Source of the DNA: Yarrowia lipolytica
Lineage: Eukaryota > Ascomycota > Dipodascomycetes > Dipodascales
Length of the DNA stretch: 64,000 nt
Reading direction: 5' to 3'
NCBI RefSeq assembly: GCF_001761485.1
Contig: NC_090774.1
Span: 3,844,001 to 3,908,000, forward strand
Shown here piece by piece: positions 32,670 to 43,611 of the stretch (its first letter is position 1; the number at the start of each line of letters is the position of its first letter). The position numbers and the translations under genes were made by a program. The notes below the pieces were generated by a model. The model was not told the origin of the DNA and did not search any database. It worked only from the letters and a program-made list of their open reading frames with translations.

Positions 32670-35112
32670 TTTTGTAGGTCGGAGGTGTTGATTTGATTTT
32701 GAGGTTTGAAAAATGCGTACAATTTTAGCTTCGATATTTTCGGGGTTAGGGCATGTTGGGAGGTGGGTTCAGTCTGACAATGCTTACATAAGTAAAAATG
32801 GTGAGAGCATTGTTAGATATAGACAACAGCATGTAGAGCAATGCTTACAAGCCAGGGCCATGTTACCCTACCGGATAGGAACAGAGTTGCAGGTCAGTCC
32901 CCCATCTGACTGTCAAGATGGATAGAATTTTGTGAGGAGCCAGAGGAAGATGTGCTTGTCTCAACTACACTCTATAGCTATTTTCAATATTTCCCCTGAT
33001 CAAAATACAGTTGGTTTGCGCGTTGAATGTAGCGATGTTATGGAATTTATGATGCAGATAATAGCACCACGACTGTACTCAACTTATGGGGAGGTTGGTA
33101 CTTGTACGTGACATCTGTCTGCCACGTATAATCGTTTCTGGAAACCACAGTTATCTCTCGCGTTGGCTGCCATACAGAATGATGGACACTCGTACTAAAC
33201 TATCATGGCATTGTAATCTTGTTCCAAGTTGGAAATTAGGCTTAGGAGTGGGGAAATGTCTTGCATACACTTAACTCGGCGGGGTTGGCAAGGTTGGAAT
33301 CTTCAGCACACGGGTCTGCGTGCAGAACGGATCAATATTTTTGAGAATATTTGGTACAGTAGAGAGTTCTACAAGTGGGGGGAGAAAAAGGCTCCCGCAG
33401 GCTCGTAATATTCGAGCAACCTGGTTTATTATTTGGGCTATTCATTTCCCACGTTCCTGGATACCCAGGAACTGCAGATCAGTCCTAAGACAAGACATCA
33501 CGGAGGGAGTTGCACAACTCTCTTGGTTATCGGAACTCAAGTATGTACAATAGGATATTTATTTTACTGTACAATTTTTTCTGACAAATGTGTGACTGAC
33601 TGCGTTAATATGTTGACAAGGGTGCTGTAAACAGCTTGTGGAAAGCCTGAAACGTCCTTTAGTCTAGCTAGAATGTCCTATCTCTTTGTGTTCCAGAGGG
33701 TTGTGTGTCGCTTGATAACTTCGCGAGCGAACAAATATTATAACCTGACGTCTCTTTTTGGTTTCTCTTGTTCTCGACTCTGTTCCAGAAATTGAAGATG
33801 GGGATGATCGCGATGTCACATCAGCCAAGCTCTTCCCATAATATCCCCCTTTGACAGCTCTCCAGTCGTCAAGTTATCAGAAACGAAGTACATGGTTCGG
33901 GGGGTACAGTATGTGCTTGGAGATTGTACAAGTAGTAGTAGTAAGTGGAAGCGCTTGGGCTAATAGAATGGAAAGCTCGATTCTGTTGAGTGGGTCACTC
34001 TGAATCCCCGAGATTTCTCCATCACTTTAGTGGTTAGACCGGAAATTAGAATAGACGCTAATAATTACAGTAATGTGCTATCGCCAAAAGCCAGGCAGCT
34101 ATTTTAGCAGATCAACTAGTTCTACCATGGGTCCAGAGTGTGTCTGAGAGACAAACAACACCCTTTATCTGTTCTTCATCACAATGAGGTATTTACTGTT
34201 ACTGAATAGCCACAAGATACTGCAGTGGCTAGTGGATATAGCTTGCCTGGCCTTTGATTCTATACCCAAAACGGTTTCGTAACAACCGGATATTCAAGTT
34301 GATCCGGTGAATCGAGTGTCCTCTTTCCACTATGTGTAGAAAGGCCAGCTACAATAGCTCCTGTTCCAATGCCTAACCAACCCCCACGGGTAGCAGACGA
34401 CTGTATGACACCCAGCCGGTAGAAGCGAGCTCGTGGGTCATAATTAGCCAGCTGATTTCCGCGAGCCCAATAATTTCCTTCTTTTAAAAATCATAACCCG
34501 GCTCACGTGCTTACAACTTGTCCTTCACCCTTGACTGGATACGTATCATGACCAGCACTGCATCTCACTTGTGCTGGTACAGTGTGTACGCCCGTATTCG
34601 TTACGGGCCAGGTTTTATATGTTGACCTGGGTCTTGGGGCTAGCTGTTTCACAGCTCAAAGTGTCCAACGAGAAATGGCACGGGACAGCGGCGTCTAAGG
34701 TACCCACAAACTACAATACATACAAGTGTACATACCGATAGCCGTACAAGTAGCAAATTGAGCTGAGTACATGCTGTCTCCCAATGGCTGCAAGCTGCCA
34801 TTAATTAATCACGGCTGACAGAATTGCATTACTCGATATATTTATAGCGCCACAATGACACATGGCTAGAATGCTTTAGCATCAATCTCTTAGTATGCTG
34901 ATATGCAGGACTGAGTAACCAGAGGGCCTCCATCAATTGATGGCAGCCACGAGACAACATCGTACAACTTCGTATATATGAAGCGCAATTATGACTCTGA
35001 CACATCTATTATAGCTTTAAAAGTTCAAACCATTAATTTGATGACATGTTTATAGTGCCAATTGATTTCCAGTGCGCTATTACTGACTGAATCGGGCGTG
35101 GCTCCTACAAAG
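32670..35112. other. Gene-poor region upstream of FYV4
   Basis: About 2.4 kb lack a supported gene. Scattered short open frames show no protein-like composition. A small perfect hairpin with 7-bp arms (GCCCGTA/TACGGGC) lies at 34590-34608. No terminal repeats, target-site duplications or transposon-like frames were found by eye. A decayed element beyond recognition cannot be excluded. Confidence 0.4.
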
Positions 35113-35703
35113 ATGAATAGTTGTGTGGTGTCTCCATGGACCCCCATACAAGCACAAATCTATGAACAATTGCAGTTTAACCCATCTATAACAGGGCCAC
35201 AGGGGGAATCTATAGATGGAGGCGTCAAGAGGTTGCAATTAACGGAAAATATGCTTTATACAGATTGCACGGACAATCCGCCGATAATTTCTTGCGCACC
35301 CTTTGGTTATGATTGCTTCAAATGTGCATCTGCAAGCACACACTGCAATGACGACACATCCATAGCAGAAAATACGAGTGCCAAAGTGCAGAAGTGCCAG
35401 TATTACGGTGAAAGGTACGAGAAGCAGATGGATGGGACGATCACCGTTTCCCCACATGAGATACACTCTAAGGACAATAATATCGTATCTGACGAGAAAC
35501 AAATCATGTGTGGGGAAAAGTGGAAATTCCAGTATCTGTTTCACCGTGCTAGATGGAGAGCACGGAATTTCACTTTAGTTGATTTAGCTGGACATTGTCC
35601 CCTAAACCAGAATAGGCTTCGGCTAACGAGAGTCAAAATACAGATCAGTGGCACTGATAGAGGAACTAAGAAACCTCTTACTGAGCTACAAATTTGCGGC
35701 TAA
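35113..35703 (+). CDS. Cysteine-rich orphan open frame, doubtful
   Basis: An ATG at 35113 opens 196 codons. The product has about eleven cysteines, several in close pairs, but no signal peptide, membrane segment or known motif. Arginine codons are mostly AGA, AGG and CGG rather than the CGA preferred by the surrounding genes, and other codons also lack the usual bias. That argues either for a non-coding frame or for a recently acquired or decaying gene. It stands in a gene-poor stretch. A second open frame with a membrane segment overlaps its end in another register. The low confidence reflects the missing codon bias and missing family. Confidence 0.2.
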   Translation: MNSCVVSPWTPIQAQIYEQLQFNPSITGPQGESIDGGVKRLQLTENMLYTDCTDNPPIISCAPFGYDCFKCASASTHCNDDTSIAENTSAKVQKCQYYGERYEKQMDGTITVSPHEIHSKDNNIVSDEKQIMCGEKWKFQYLFHRARWRARNFTLVDLAGHCPLNQNRLRLTRVKIQISGTDRGTKKPLTELQICG

Positions 35704-35947
35704 ACATCCGGGCTTCGCAACGCGTCGCGCAACTATAGCAGAGGAGTGTCCCCGAACTAGGCTGGTATCAACAGCCCGTCCCAAACAGGCGTTGGTTTAT
35801 GCATTCTGTTGGACCTTAGTCTGCACAGGCATAGTAGCTTTATGTAGATGGCTTCTCTTCTCCACAGAAGAAAAACGTGCTGTGATCAAGGTTAATGCAT
35901 TGGCCTGCCTGGATGGAATTAAGAGCACACTTGGTTCAGCTGCGTAG
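35648..35947 (+). other. Open frame with a membrane segment and no ATG start, overlapping the orphan frame
   Basis: This plus-strand frame has no ATG at its beginning. It encodes a hydrophobic stretch suitable for one membrane span (ALVYAFCWTLVCTGIVAL) followed by charged residues. It overlaps the preceding orphan frame by 56 bases in a different register, and no donor/acceptor pair joins the two. It could be the tail of a decayed gene that also includes 35113-35703, or chance. Confidence 0.15.
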
Positions 35948-36990
35948 CACCAGTTGCAAGTGGGATTCGAAAATATCGGACACCTCTTTTATGCTGCGGG
36001 CGGATCCTGGTGCATTTTTGCTTGCGATTGTTGTGAAAATTAGCACGGTTATATTAGCCCGTAATAAATGCCCGTCTCCATCTTCATATGGCCATCACCC
36101 CGCAAATAGCCGGCCAATCAGGCGTATGTCACCTGTTGCTCACACGCATGTCCTCGGACCGTTGTATTGTGCAAGTAGGGGTACCTCCCCGATCCATCCT
36201 CGACCAGTGGCACGCTCAACCCCATGGTTCGCTTTTCTCTTTTCGTCTATCCTGAACTGAGTTTTTTTCCACGCCAACTGATATCCCCTTACGTTACCCC
36301 CTCATCACCTGGTGAGGCAAAACTGTAAGGTGAAAGCTAAAAATGACATCTCAGCTGCACGAAGGACCGGGGCTTAAAAGACGGGCTGGTGCTTGTGATT
36401 TAAAACTGGACAAATCTCAGCTTGCTTGAAATTTTGGTCTCCAACTGTTTCCGAGCGAATCGCACACAAACCGGGCTTCTCTCTGCAGACCACGCCCCCG
36501 AAACTCTTTCTCCCACCACCACCAACACTCCCTTTCCATTCCCACACCGTTCCTCTCTCGTGCGTCATCCTTGCGCAATCATCTTCGTCTGCGACATATT
36601 GTACGACATACAGTACCACGGAACGTTTCAGACCGTCGACGTGAACACATCTTAGGAACAGCAACCTGAGCTACAGAAATCTATCTATAGGCGGATAAAA
36701 AAACGCACCCACTGCTCGTCCTCCTTGCTCCTCGAAACCGACTCCTCTACACACGTCAAATCCGAGGTTGAAATCTTCCCCACATTTGGCAGCCAAACCA
36801 GCACATCCCAGCAACCTCGCACAGCGCCGAAATCGACCTGTCGACTTGGCCACAAAAAAAAGCACCGGCTCTGCAACAGTTCTCACGACCAATTACGTAC
36901 AAGTACGAAATCGTTCGTGGACCGTGACTGATAAGCTCCCACTTTTTCTTCTAACAACAGGCAACAGACAAGTCACACAAAACAAAAGCT
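35948..36990. other. Promoter region of DGA1
   Basis: About 1 kb lies before DGA1. The last 550 bases are C-rich on the plus strand, with many CCACC, ACACC and CAAA tracts, as in the leaders of well-expressed genes in this window. No ORF of protein-like composition and no clear TATA box were found close to the start. Confidence 0.45.
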
Positions 36991-38535
36991 ATGACTATCG
37001 ACTCACAATACTACAAGTCGCGAGACAAAAACGACACGGCACCCAAAATCGCGGGAATCCGATATGCCCCGCTATCGACACCATTACTCAACCGATGTGA
37101 GACCTTCTCTCTGGTCTGGCACATTTTCAGCATTCCCACTTTCCTCACAATTTTCATGCTATGCTGCGCAATTCCACTGCTCTGGCCATTTGTGATTGCG
37201 TATGTAGTGTACGCTGTTAAAGACGACTCCCCGTCCAACGGAGGAGTGGTCAAGCGATACTCGCCTATTTCAAGAAACTTCTTCATCTGGAAGCTCTTTG
37301 GCCGCTACTTCCCCATAACTCTGCACAAGACGGTGGATCTGGAGCCCACGCACACATACTACCCTCTGGACGTCCAGGAGTATCACCTGATTGCTGAGAG
37401 ATACTGGCCGCAGAACAAGTACCTCCGAGCAATCATCTCCACCATCGAGTACTTTCTGCCCGCCTTCATGAAACGGTCTCTTTCTATCAACGAGCAGGAG
37501 CAGCCTGCCGAGCGAGATCCTCTCCTGTCTCCCGTTTCTCCCAGCTCTCCGGGTTCTCAACCTGACAAGTGGATTAACCACGACAGCAGATATAGCCGTG
37601 GAGAATCATCTGGCTCCAACGGCCACGCCTCGGGCTCCGAACTTAACGGCAACGGCAACAATGGCACCACTAACCGACGACCTTTGTCGTCCGCCTCTGC
37701 TGGCTCCACTGCATCTGATTCCACGCTTCTTAACGGGTCCCTCAACTCCTACGCCAACCAGATCATTGGCGAAAACGACCCACAGCTGTCGCCCACAAAA
37801 CTCAAGCCCACTGGCAGAAAATACATCTTCGGCTACCACCCCCACGGCATTATCGGCATGGGAGCCTTTGGTGGAATTGCCACCGAGGGAGCTGGATGGT
37901 CCAAGCTCTTTCCGGGCATCCCTGTTTCTCTTATGACTCTCACCAACAACTTCCGAGTGCCTCTCTACAGAGAGTACCTCATGAGTCTGGGAGTCGCTTC
38001 TGTCTCCAAGAAGTCCTGCAAGGCCCTCCTCAAGCGAAACCAGTCTATCTGCATTGTCGTTGGTGGAGCACAGGAAAGTCTTCTGGCCAGACCCGGTGTC
38101 ATGGACCTGGTGCTACTCAAGCGAAAGGGTTTTGTTCGACTTGGTATGGAGGTCGGAAATGTCGCCCTTGTTCCCATCATGGCCTTTGGTGAGAACGACC
38201 TCTATGACCAGGTTAGCAACGACAAGTCGTCCAAGCTGTACCGATTCCAGCAGTTTGTCAAGAACTTCCTTGGATTCACCCTTCCTTTGATGCATGCCCG
38301 AGGCGTCTTCAACTACGATGTCGGTCTTGTCCCCTACAGGCGACCCGTCAACATTGTGGTTGGTTCCCCCATTGACTTGCCTTATCTCCCACACCCCACC
38401 GACGAAGAAGTGTCCGAATACCACGACCGATACATCGCCGAGCTGCAGCGAATCTACAACGAGCACAAGGATGAATATTTCATCGATTGGACCGAGGAGG
38501 GCAAAGGAGCCCCAGAGTTCCGAATGATTGAGTAA
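36991..38535 (+). CDS. DGA1: Acyl-CoA:diacylglycerol acyltransferase Dga1 (DGAT2)
   Basis: This 514-residue protein is the Y. lipolytica DGAT2, which makes triacylglycerol from diacylglycerol and acyl-CoA at the ER and lipid droplets. Residues 40-75 form the hydrophobic hairpin that anchors the enzyme. The YFP motif is at about 106-108 (GRYFPI). The active-site HPHG is at 283-286 within YIFGYHPHGIIGMGAFG, followed by the GGAQE-type block (VVGGAQESLLARPG). Between about residues 163 and 270 lies a roughly 105-residue Ser/Asn/Gly-rich insert, absent from shorter DGAT2 proteins such as yeast Dga1 (418 residues as I recall). It is probably disordered and a possible phosphorylation platform. The gene is intronless and convergent with GDE1, 181 bases apart. 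From memory this is YALI0E32769g. Confidence 0.97.
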   Translation: MTIDSQYYKSRDKNDTAPKIAGIRYAPLSTPLLNRCETFSLVWHIFSIPTFLTIFMLCCAIPLLWPFVIAYVVYAVKDDSPSNGGVVKRYSPISRNFFIWKLFGRYFPITLHKTVDLEPTHTYYPLDVQEYHLIAERYWPQNKYLRAIISTIEYFLPAFMKRSLSINEQEQPAERDPLLSPVSPSSPGSQPDKWINHDSRYSRGESSGSNGHASGSELNGNGNNGTTNRRPLSSASAGSTASDSTLLNGSLNSYANQIIGENDPQLSPTKLKPTGRKYIFGYHPHGIIGMGAFGGIATEGAGWSKLFPGIPVSLMTLTNNFRVPLYREYLMSLGVASVSKKSCKALLKRNQSICIVVGGAQESLLARPGVMDLVLLKRKGFVRLGMEVGNVALVPIMAFGENDLYDQVSNDKSSKLYRFQQFVKNFLGFTLPLMHARGVFNYDVGLVPYRRPVNIVVGSPIDLPYLPHPTDEEVSEYHDRYIAELQRIYNEHKDEYFIDWTEEGKGAPEFRMIE

Positions 38536-38596
38536 GGAAAACTGCCTGGGTTAGGCAAATAGCTAATGAGTATTTTTTTGATGGCAACCAAATGTA

Positions 38597-38629
38597 GAAA
38601 GAAAAAAAAAAAAAAAGAAAAAAAAAAGA
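38597..38629 (+). repeat. Poly-A tract between DGA1 and GDE1
   Basis: About 33 bases are nearly all A with three G interruptions, just after the DGA1 stop. On the opposite strand it is a T-run downstream of GDE1. It may mark or aid the transcript 3' ends of these two convergent genes. Confidence 0.7.
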
Positions 38630-38716
38630 GAATATTATATCTATGTAATTCTATTAAAAGCTCTGTTGAGTGAGCGGAATAAATACTGTTGAAGAGGGGA
38701 TTGTGTAGAGATCTGT

Positions 38717-41700
38717 TTACTCAATGGCAAACTCATCTGGGGGAGATCCTTCCACTGTGGGAAGCTCCTGGATAGCCTTTGCATCGGGTTCAAGAAGACC
38801 ATTGTGAACAGCCTTGACACTGTCGACAATGACAGCATCAACGCCATGCTTGATCTGGGTCTTGGCAATCACAGGGTTGTTATTCAGAACACCGTAGGAG
38901 ACACAGACCAGCCCAGCCCGCTTGACGACCTGGATAAGTCGAGGGCACATGACAAAGGGACTACACTCGGACACAAGACCCAAAAGGTTCCAATCCTTGC
39001 AGAACCGAATGGCCTCCTGGAGAGAAGAGGCTCGAATGTCATACATGGGGGCAGTTCCAGACTCGGTGAGGAACAGGGTGGGGTATCCGACAGGGTTGAC
39101 TTCAGTCTTGCCAATCATAGGGACACCTCCTTGCTTGTGGTTCAGCATGAGGCACACGTCAGGGTGGAAAGAGGAGAAGATAATCTCTCGGTTTGCTCCA
39201 TACTCAAAGACACACTCGAGGACCTTGTCCGCCCAAACGTTGAGGTCAAGGGCAAACTCTTCCATCTCCTCAGCTTGTCCTTCGTCAAGCATGGGGTACT
39301 TGCACTCGATGTTGCAGCCAACGTTGGGAGGGAGAGACTGTAGAACCTCTCGTAGAGTGGTGAAAGGGGCCTGAATGGAAATACCACGAGAATTACCCTT
39401 GAAACCCTTCATCTTGTAGTCACGAGTGTACTTCATTCGATGAGTGATGTGGTCATCTGCGTCAGGGTCATCTTGCTGAAGTGCAGTTCCTTCAAGTATC
39501 TTGTCGCCCTCAGAAACTCGCTCCAGGCCATCAGAGACAGAAAATGCTCGGTGACGGTGAGTTCTTCCAACGTCAAGAGACTCAGACCGTTTGGGGACAC
39601 CTCTATGGCCCTTGCGACGGTCGGTATGCTTGGGGGGAGGTGCATGAAGAGACGAGAACTGCTCCTCCGTCAAAGCATGCATTGGGACATCGATACCAGC
39701 CTCAGAAACCAAAAAATCGTGGTAGATAACTGGCTGGAAGTCCTTGGTTAGCTGGACATCAAACTCGACATGGGAGGCACCCAGCTTCGAGGCCAACAGG
39801 AACGACTCTAGGGTGTTTTCACCCATCTGAAGCTGCTGCTGCAACTCATCGCGTCCTCGGGGGTTGGTATTTTTACCTAGACCTCGGTGACCAATGACGC
39901 GAGTGGCAAGAGAATTCCAATACTCCTGGGATCGTACCTTCATGTTGGGGTGAGAGAAAGGAGTCACAATGAGCACACGGAAACGGACAGAGCCAACAAT
40001 AGTCATGCTGCTTCGCTCAATAAGAGGAACCTCATGCACGTCTCGTAGACATCGTCGTCCAGACTGCTTCAAGGGGTCCAGAGAGTCAACCGAAGCAACA
40101 CCTCGAGCAAGGGCGTGACGTGCACTGGTGGCAGCATCGTCTCGGGAGGGCACCAGATCGAAGATCACTTGGACCTTCGAGGCGTCCGACGTGTAGAACC
40201 GAATAGGCTCAGTGGTGTGCTCCTCCACAGGAAGCTCCACAGCTCCGCCATCAATCTCGTCGTACTGTCTCGTAGGGAGACCATCTGGTTGGTCCACATT
40301 TGTAGCTCTAACAACGAGAGTGAGATGTGTATCGAGATCGGAGAAGGGCTTGGCATCGACCGTGACAGAGCCACGCGTATCTCGAACATCAGTAGAGCCC
40401 AAAGTCACGAGCACCAGGGTCTTATCTGGCTGAGGAATCTCAGCCACCGACTTCACCTTGGGCTTGTCGGGGGTCTGAGATAGTGAATCATCCAGGTCCT
40501 CGTTGGGATCAACACCCAAGGGGAGTTTGGCCATGATTATTCTGCAGAGATCCACGTGACCTCTAAATGCTGCAGTCTCATGTGCACGCCAGCCATCATT
40601 ATCTCTCCGAAGCAGATCACACTCGGGTTGGCTCATCAGCTCCTTGGCGACGTCAGTGTGGCCCTCGGCAGAAGCAGCAAACAACGGAGTCCATCCTCGA
40701 GAAGATTCAGCTACAGAGACCTGAAGCACATCATGAGCTAACAGGACTCTCAAAGTATCCATGAGGTTCATCTTGGCACAGACGTAGAGAGGAGTCTCAC
40801 CTTCGCGATCCTTGAAACCACATGTAAGGCCATGGTCAATCAGAACCTTGACAACCTCAGCGTAGTTCTGTCTAGCGGCTGCAAGAACAAGAGCCCCATC
40901 TGAAAGTTTGGGTGTGGTGTCGCAAATAAGTCGCACACATCCTACATGACCTCCAAGAACTGCCAGGTGGACAGGAGTAAGACCCTCGCAGTCCTGGAAA
41001 GAAAGTCCATCAAGGGGAGTCGAGGCAGTAATGAACTCCCATTCCTTGAGACAACTCAGAATCACCTTGAGAAACTCGAGAAGGCCGAACTGGCAAACAT
41101 AATGCAGGGGAGTTCGGCCATGGGAGTCAGGAGCAGATAGAGCCTCTCGCTGATCAGGTTTCATTGCTGCCAAAAGCGTCCTAAGGGCTTCAGTTGAAGT
41201 CTTTCCTCCATGATGAGTACCGATATGAAGAAGGTACCGGTGAATGACGTTTCTGTGGGATACATCATTTTCGAACGCAGGAAGCCATTCGATCAGCTCT
41301 CTAATACAAGGAAGGTTAGCTCGACTCACAGCTCGGTACATGAGCGAGTTGAGGGTTTGAGTGGTCAGCTGGCCTTTCTCGTTAGCCTTCTCAAGAAGGT
41401 GGTGAAGATGAGGCGATTCTCTGGGCTTGTCGATGGCAGAAGATACTGCCTCTGCAAGATCGCTATCAGCCTTGGACATTGTCAAATCGTCGGTGGAGAT
41501 AGTAGCCCCTCCGATGATACGTTTCATTTCGTCAAGCTCAGAAGAGGAGCTGACAGCTGAAGCTGCGGTGCTCTTGATCTGTTCGGGAGTCTCAGATCCC
41601 AATTGCTTCAGGTAGTTATCAACAACAGCCAGTCGAGCATCGATATCAACACCGGAAGCAAAGTGCTTCTTGAAGATCTTGACACCCCACTTCTCTCCAT

Positions 41701-42623
41701 AGTCAGCTCCACTCTTCTTATCGAGTTTCTTTAAAATCTTGCGAAAACCTCGTCTGTTGACCTCGGCGTACCATCCGAGCTTTCGAAGATGGGTCTTCAG
41801 CTCGATGAGAGTGTCACGGAGTTCAACACAACCATCCTCGTCCAGATCTCCGATGCTGGAGACAGGGTGTCTCTTCTCCAGCACTGCAAGGTCACCGGAA
41901 TACACGTCAAAACGCTTGTTGAAAAAGTCCTCTACCTTGAGAGCGTTGTTGTCTAGACATTCCTGGAATTCTGTATTAGCGATTTCCAGATCGTCACATT
42001 GTAGGGGGCTTGCAGGTTCATCGAAATGGAATCCACAAGGTCTCGGCCATGTGAGTTCACGAATGCAGCCACCACATTGATACGAGTGTCAGCACTTCAT
42101 GGGGTTCATCTTGACGCAGGCAGCTGTACAAGAACCAGGTACTCGTGTGGGCTTTTCTTTTTATCCACCATGTCGTCCCTATCTATCGCAGAACAAAACA
42201 GCCACAAACACGATCTTACCTGAAAAGTGCCCGCACACTTCAGACCCACAGTCCAAATCCACCCTGAAAATCCAATGCTGTTACTCACCCTTAAAATCAG
42301 ACTCCGTGGGGTTCTCGCTTCTCTCAGTTCCTACTCTGATGAGCTTCTTGAGCGTTTTATAATCAATGTAATGGGGTCTGTTGTTAGCCCAGTCTCGTTG
42401 TCCGTTTCTGCTGGATCATCCATCAGTACTTACGCCCACTCGGGGACCTGGTTTCGGCTCAAGCTGTGTTAGTATCTCGGTCACGTGGATCTAGCACACG
42501 ACAATCTGTCCAGTGTTGTGGGTGGGTGGGTCCTTGATTTCCGCTGTGACATCTCCTGCGTCACGGTATGGGTGGCGGCTAATCCCACAACTTTTTCGGT
42601 ACTCACTTCTTGCCGAATTTCAT
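38717..42623 (-). CDS. GDE1: Glycerophosphocholine phosphodiesterase Gde1 (SPX-ankyrin-GDPD), three introns
   Basis: Four exons were found by splice signals and homology: 42607-42623 (17 nt), 42434-42463 (30 nt), 42289-42377 (89 nt) and 38717-41970. Introns are 143, 56 and 318 bp. Coding length divides by three and gives 1129 residues. The spliced start reads MKFGKNLSRNQVPEWAPHYI and runs on as the SPX domain, the phosphate/inositol-pyrophosphate sensor. Ankyrin repeats follow at about residues 330-560 (several GxTPLxxA units). The C-terminal glycerophosphodiester phosphodiesterase domain has HRGLGKN, GENTLESF and EFDVQL. Gde1 splits glycerophosphocholine to choline and glycerol-3-phosphate, and is known to respond to phosphate supply. 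Without the three short exons the SPX domain would lack its first helix. The nearest neighbour, DGA1, uses the glycerolipid branch of the same metabolism. Confidence 0.93.
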
Positions 42624-43611
42624 CACGAAAGCGAGTCACCGGCCGGGGGTTGGTGATAAAGAGCCGATGAGCCTCGTGTGTATATCAGGACGAGGTGCTG
42701 ATAGACAGACAGGCCGGAATTTATTTTGAGTTGGTACCATGCAGAGTGTGCTGCAGTATGCAGGTTTGATTGGGTGGCCAAGAGAAGAGCCCAAAAATAT
42801 GAAGGGCAAATCTCACATTCTGGGGAAAGAGTGCGCGGAAAAGTATCCAGTCAGAATGTCAAAGATTTTAAAATAACCTACGTCCCACGTATAACGATAT
42901 TTCTAAGAGGTTCGCCCCACAGGCACGTTCGGCTACAAACGATTACCGTGCCTGATGTACATCCCAAGCTCGTGCTTAAACTTCTATATATCCGTTGTCC
43001 CAAAAAGACAATTGATCCGTGCCGTCACAGTTGATGACAGATAGTTGGCACATTGAAAGTGTCATTCGTAGTTGGTCCCATTAAAAGGACCGTGGATAAT
43101 ATGATCCACGTATCATTCACCTTGTACATACAACCTGCGGTGAAGAATAGGTCCGAGTAATTTTTAAGATTCCTCTCTTCTGCTCCCCCGCTTATTTTTG
43201 CTTGTTCGCCCTTGTAAGGTTCCAACAGTATTTTTGATGCGGCTCTCCACATTTTCCAGTATTGTCATGATCCAGCGCCCCATGTCAGTATGACGTATAC
43301 TCATTCAATAGCAGATAGAGAGCTTGGATAGACGTGTCCAGCCCCATACTCTGTCACTTCAAGCTCTCAAATTTCCTGCATTGATGAGTGATCATAAATA
43401 GAGAACACGGTTGTATACTCAATATGTACGTTTCCTTTGTATCGGTACCGGCACATACCGGCACGCTGCGGTACATATTGTAAGCCCTCCCCCCAGTGAC
43501 CTATAGTAACGCATTATTCGACCTCAAAGCCTGCCTTGAGGAGTTCTACAGTATCAACTTCATGCTTAAAGTTACTCTATATAAAAATACTGTGCTCAGT
43601 GTATCATGTTT
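42624..43611. other. Intergenic region, upstream of GDE1 and downstream of CQD1
   Basis: This 0.99-kb stretch contains the GDE1 promoter. No gene is seen. No clear Pho4-type CACGTG lies directly before the GDE1 start; one CACGTG is at 42482-42487 inside intron 1. Confidence 0.45.

Noticed and set aside
34590-34608. 7-bp hairpin GCCCGTA/TACGGGC
   Set aside because: Too short to claim function; such hairpins occur by chance in 64 kb and no T-run follows.
32670-35112. Possible solo LTR or DNA transposon in the gene-poor gap
   Set aside because: No terminal repeat pair, target duplication or element-like protein was found by eye.
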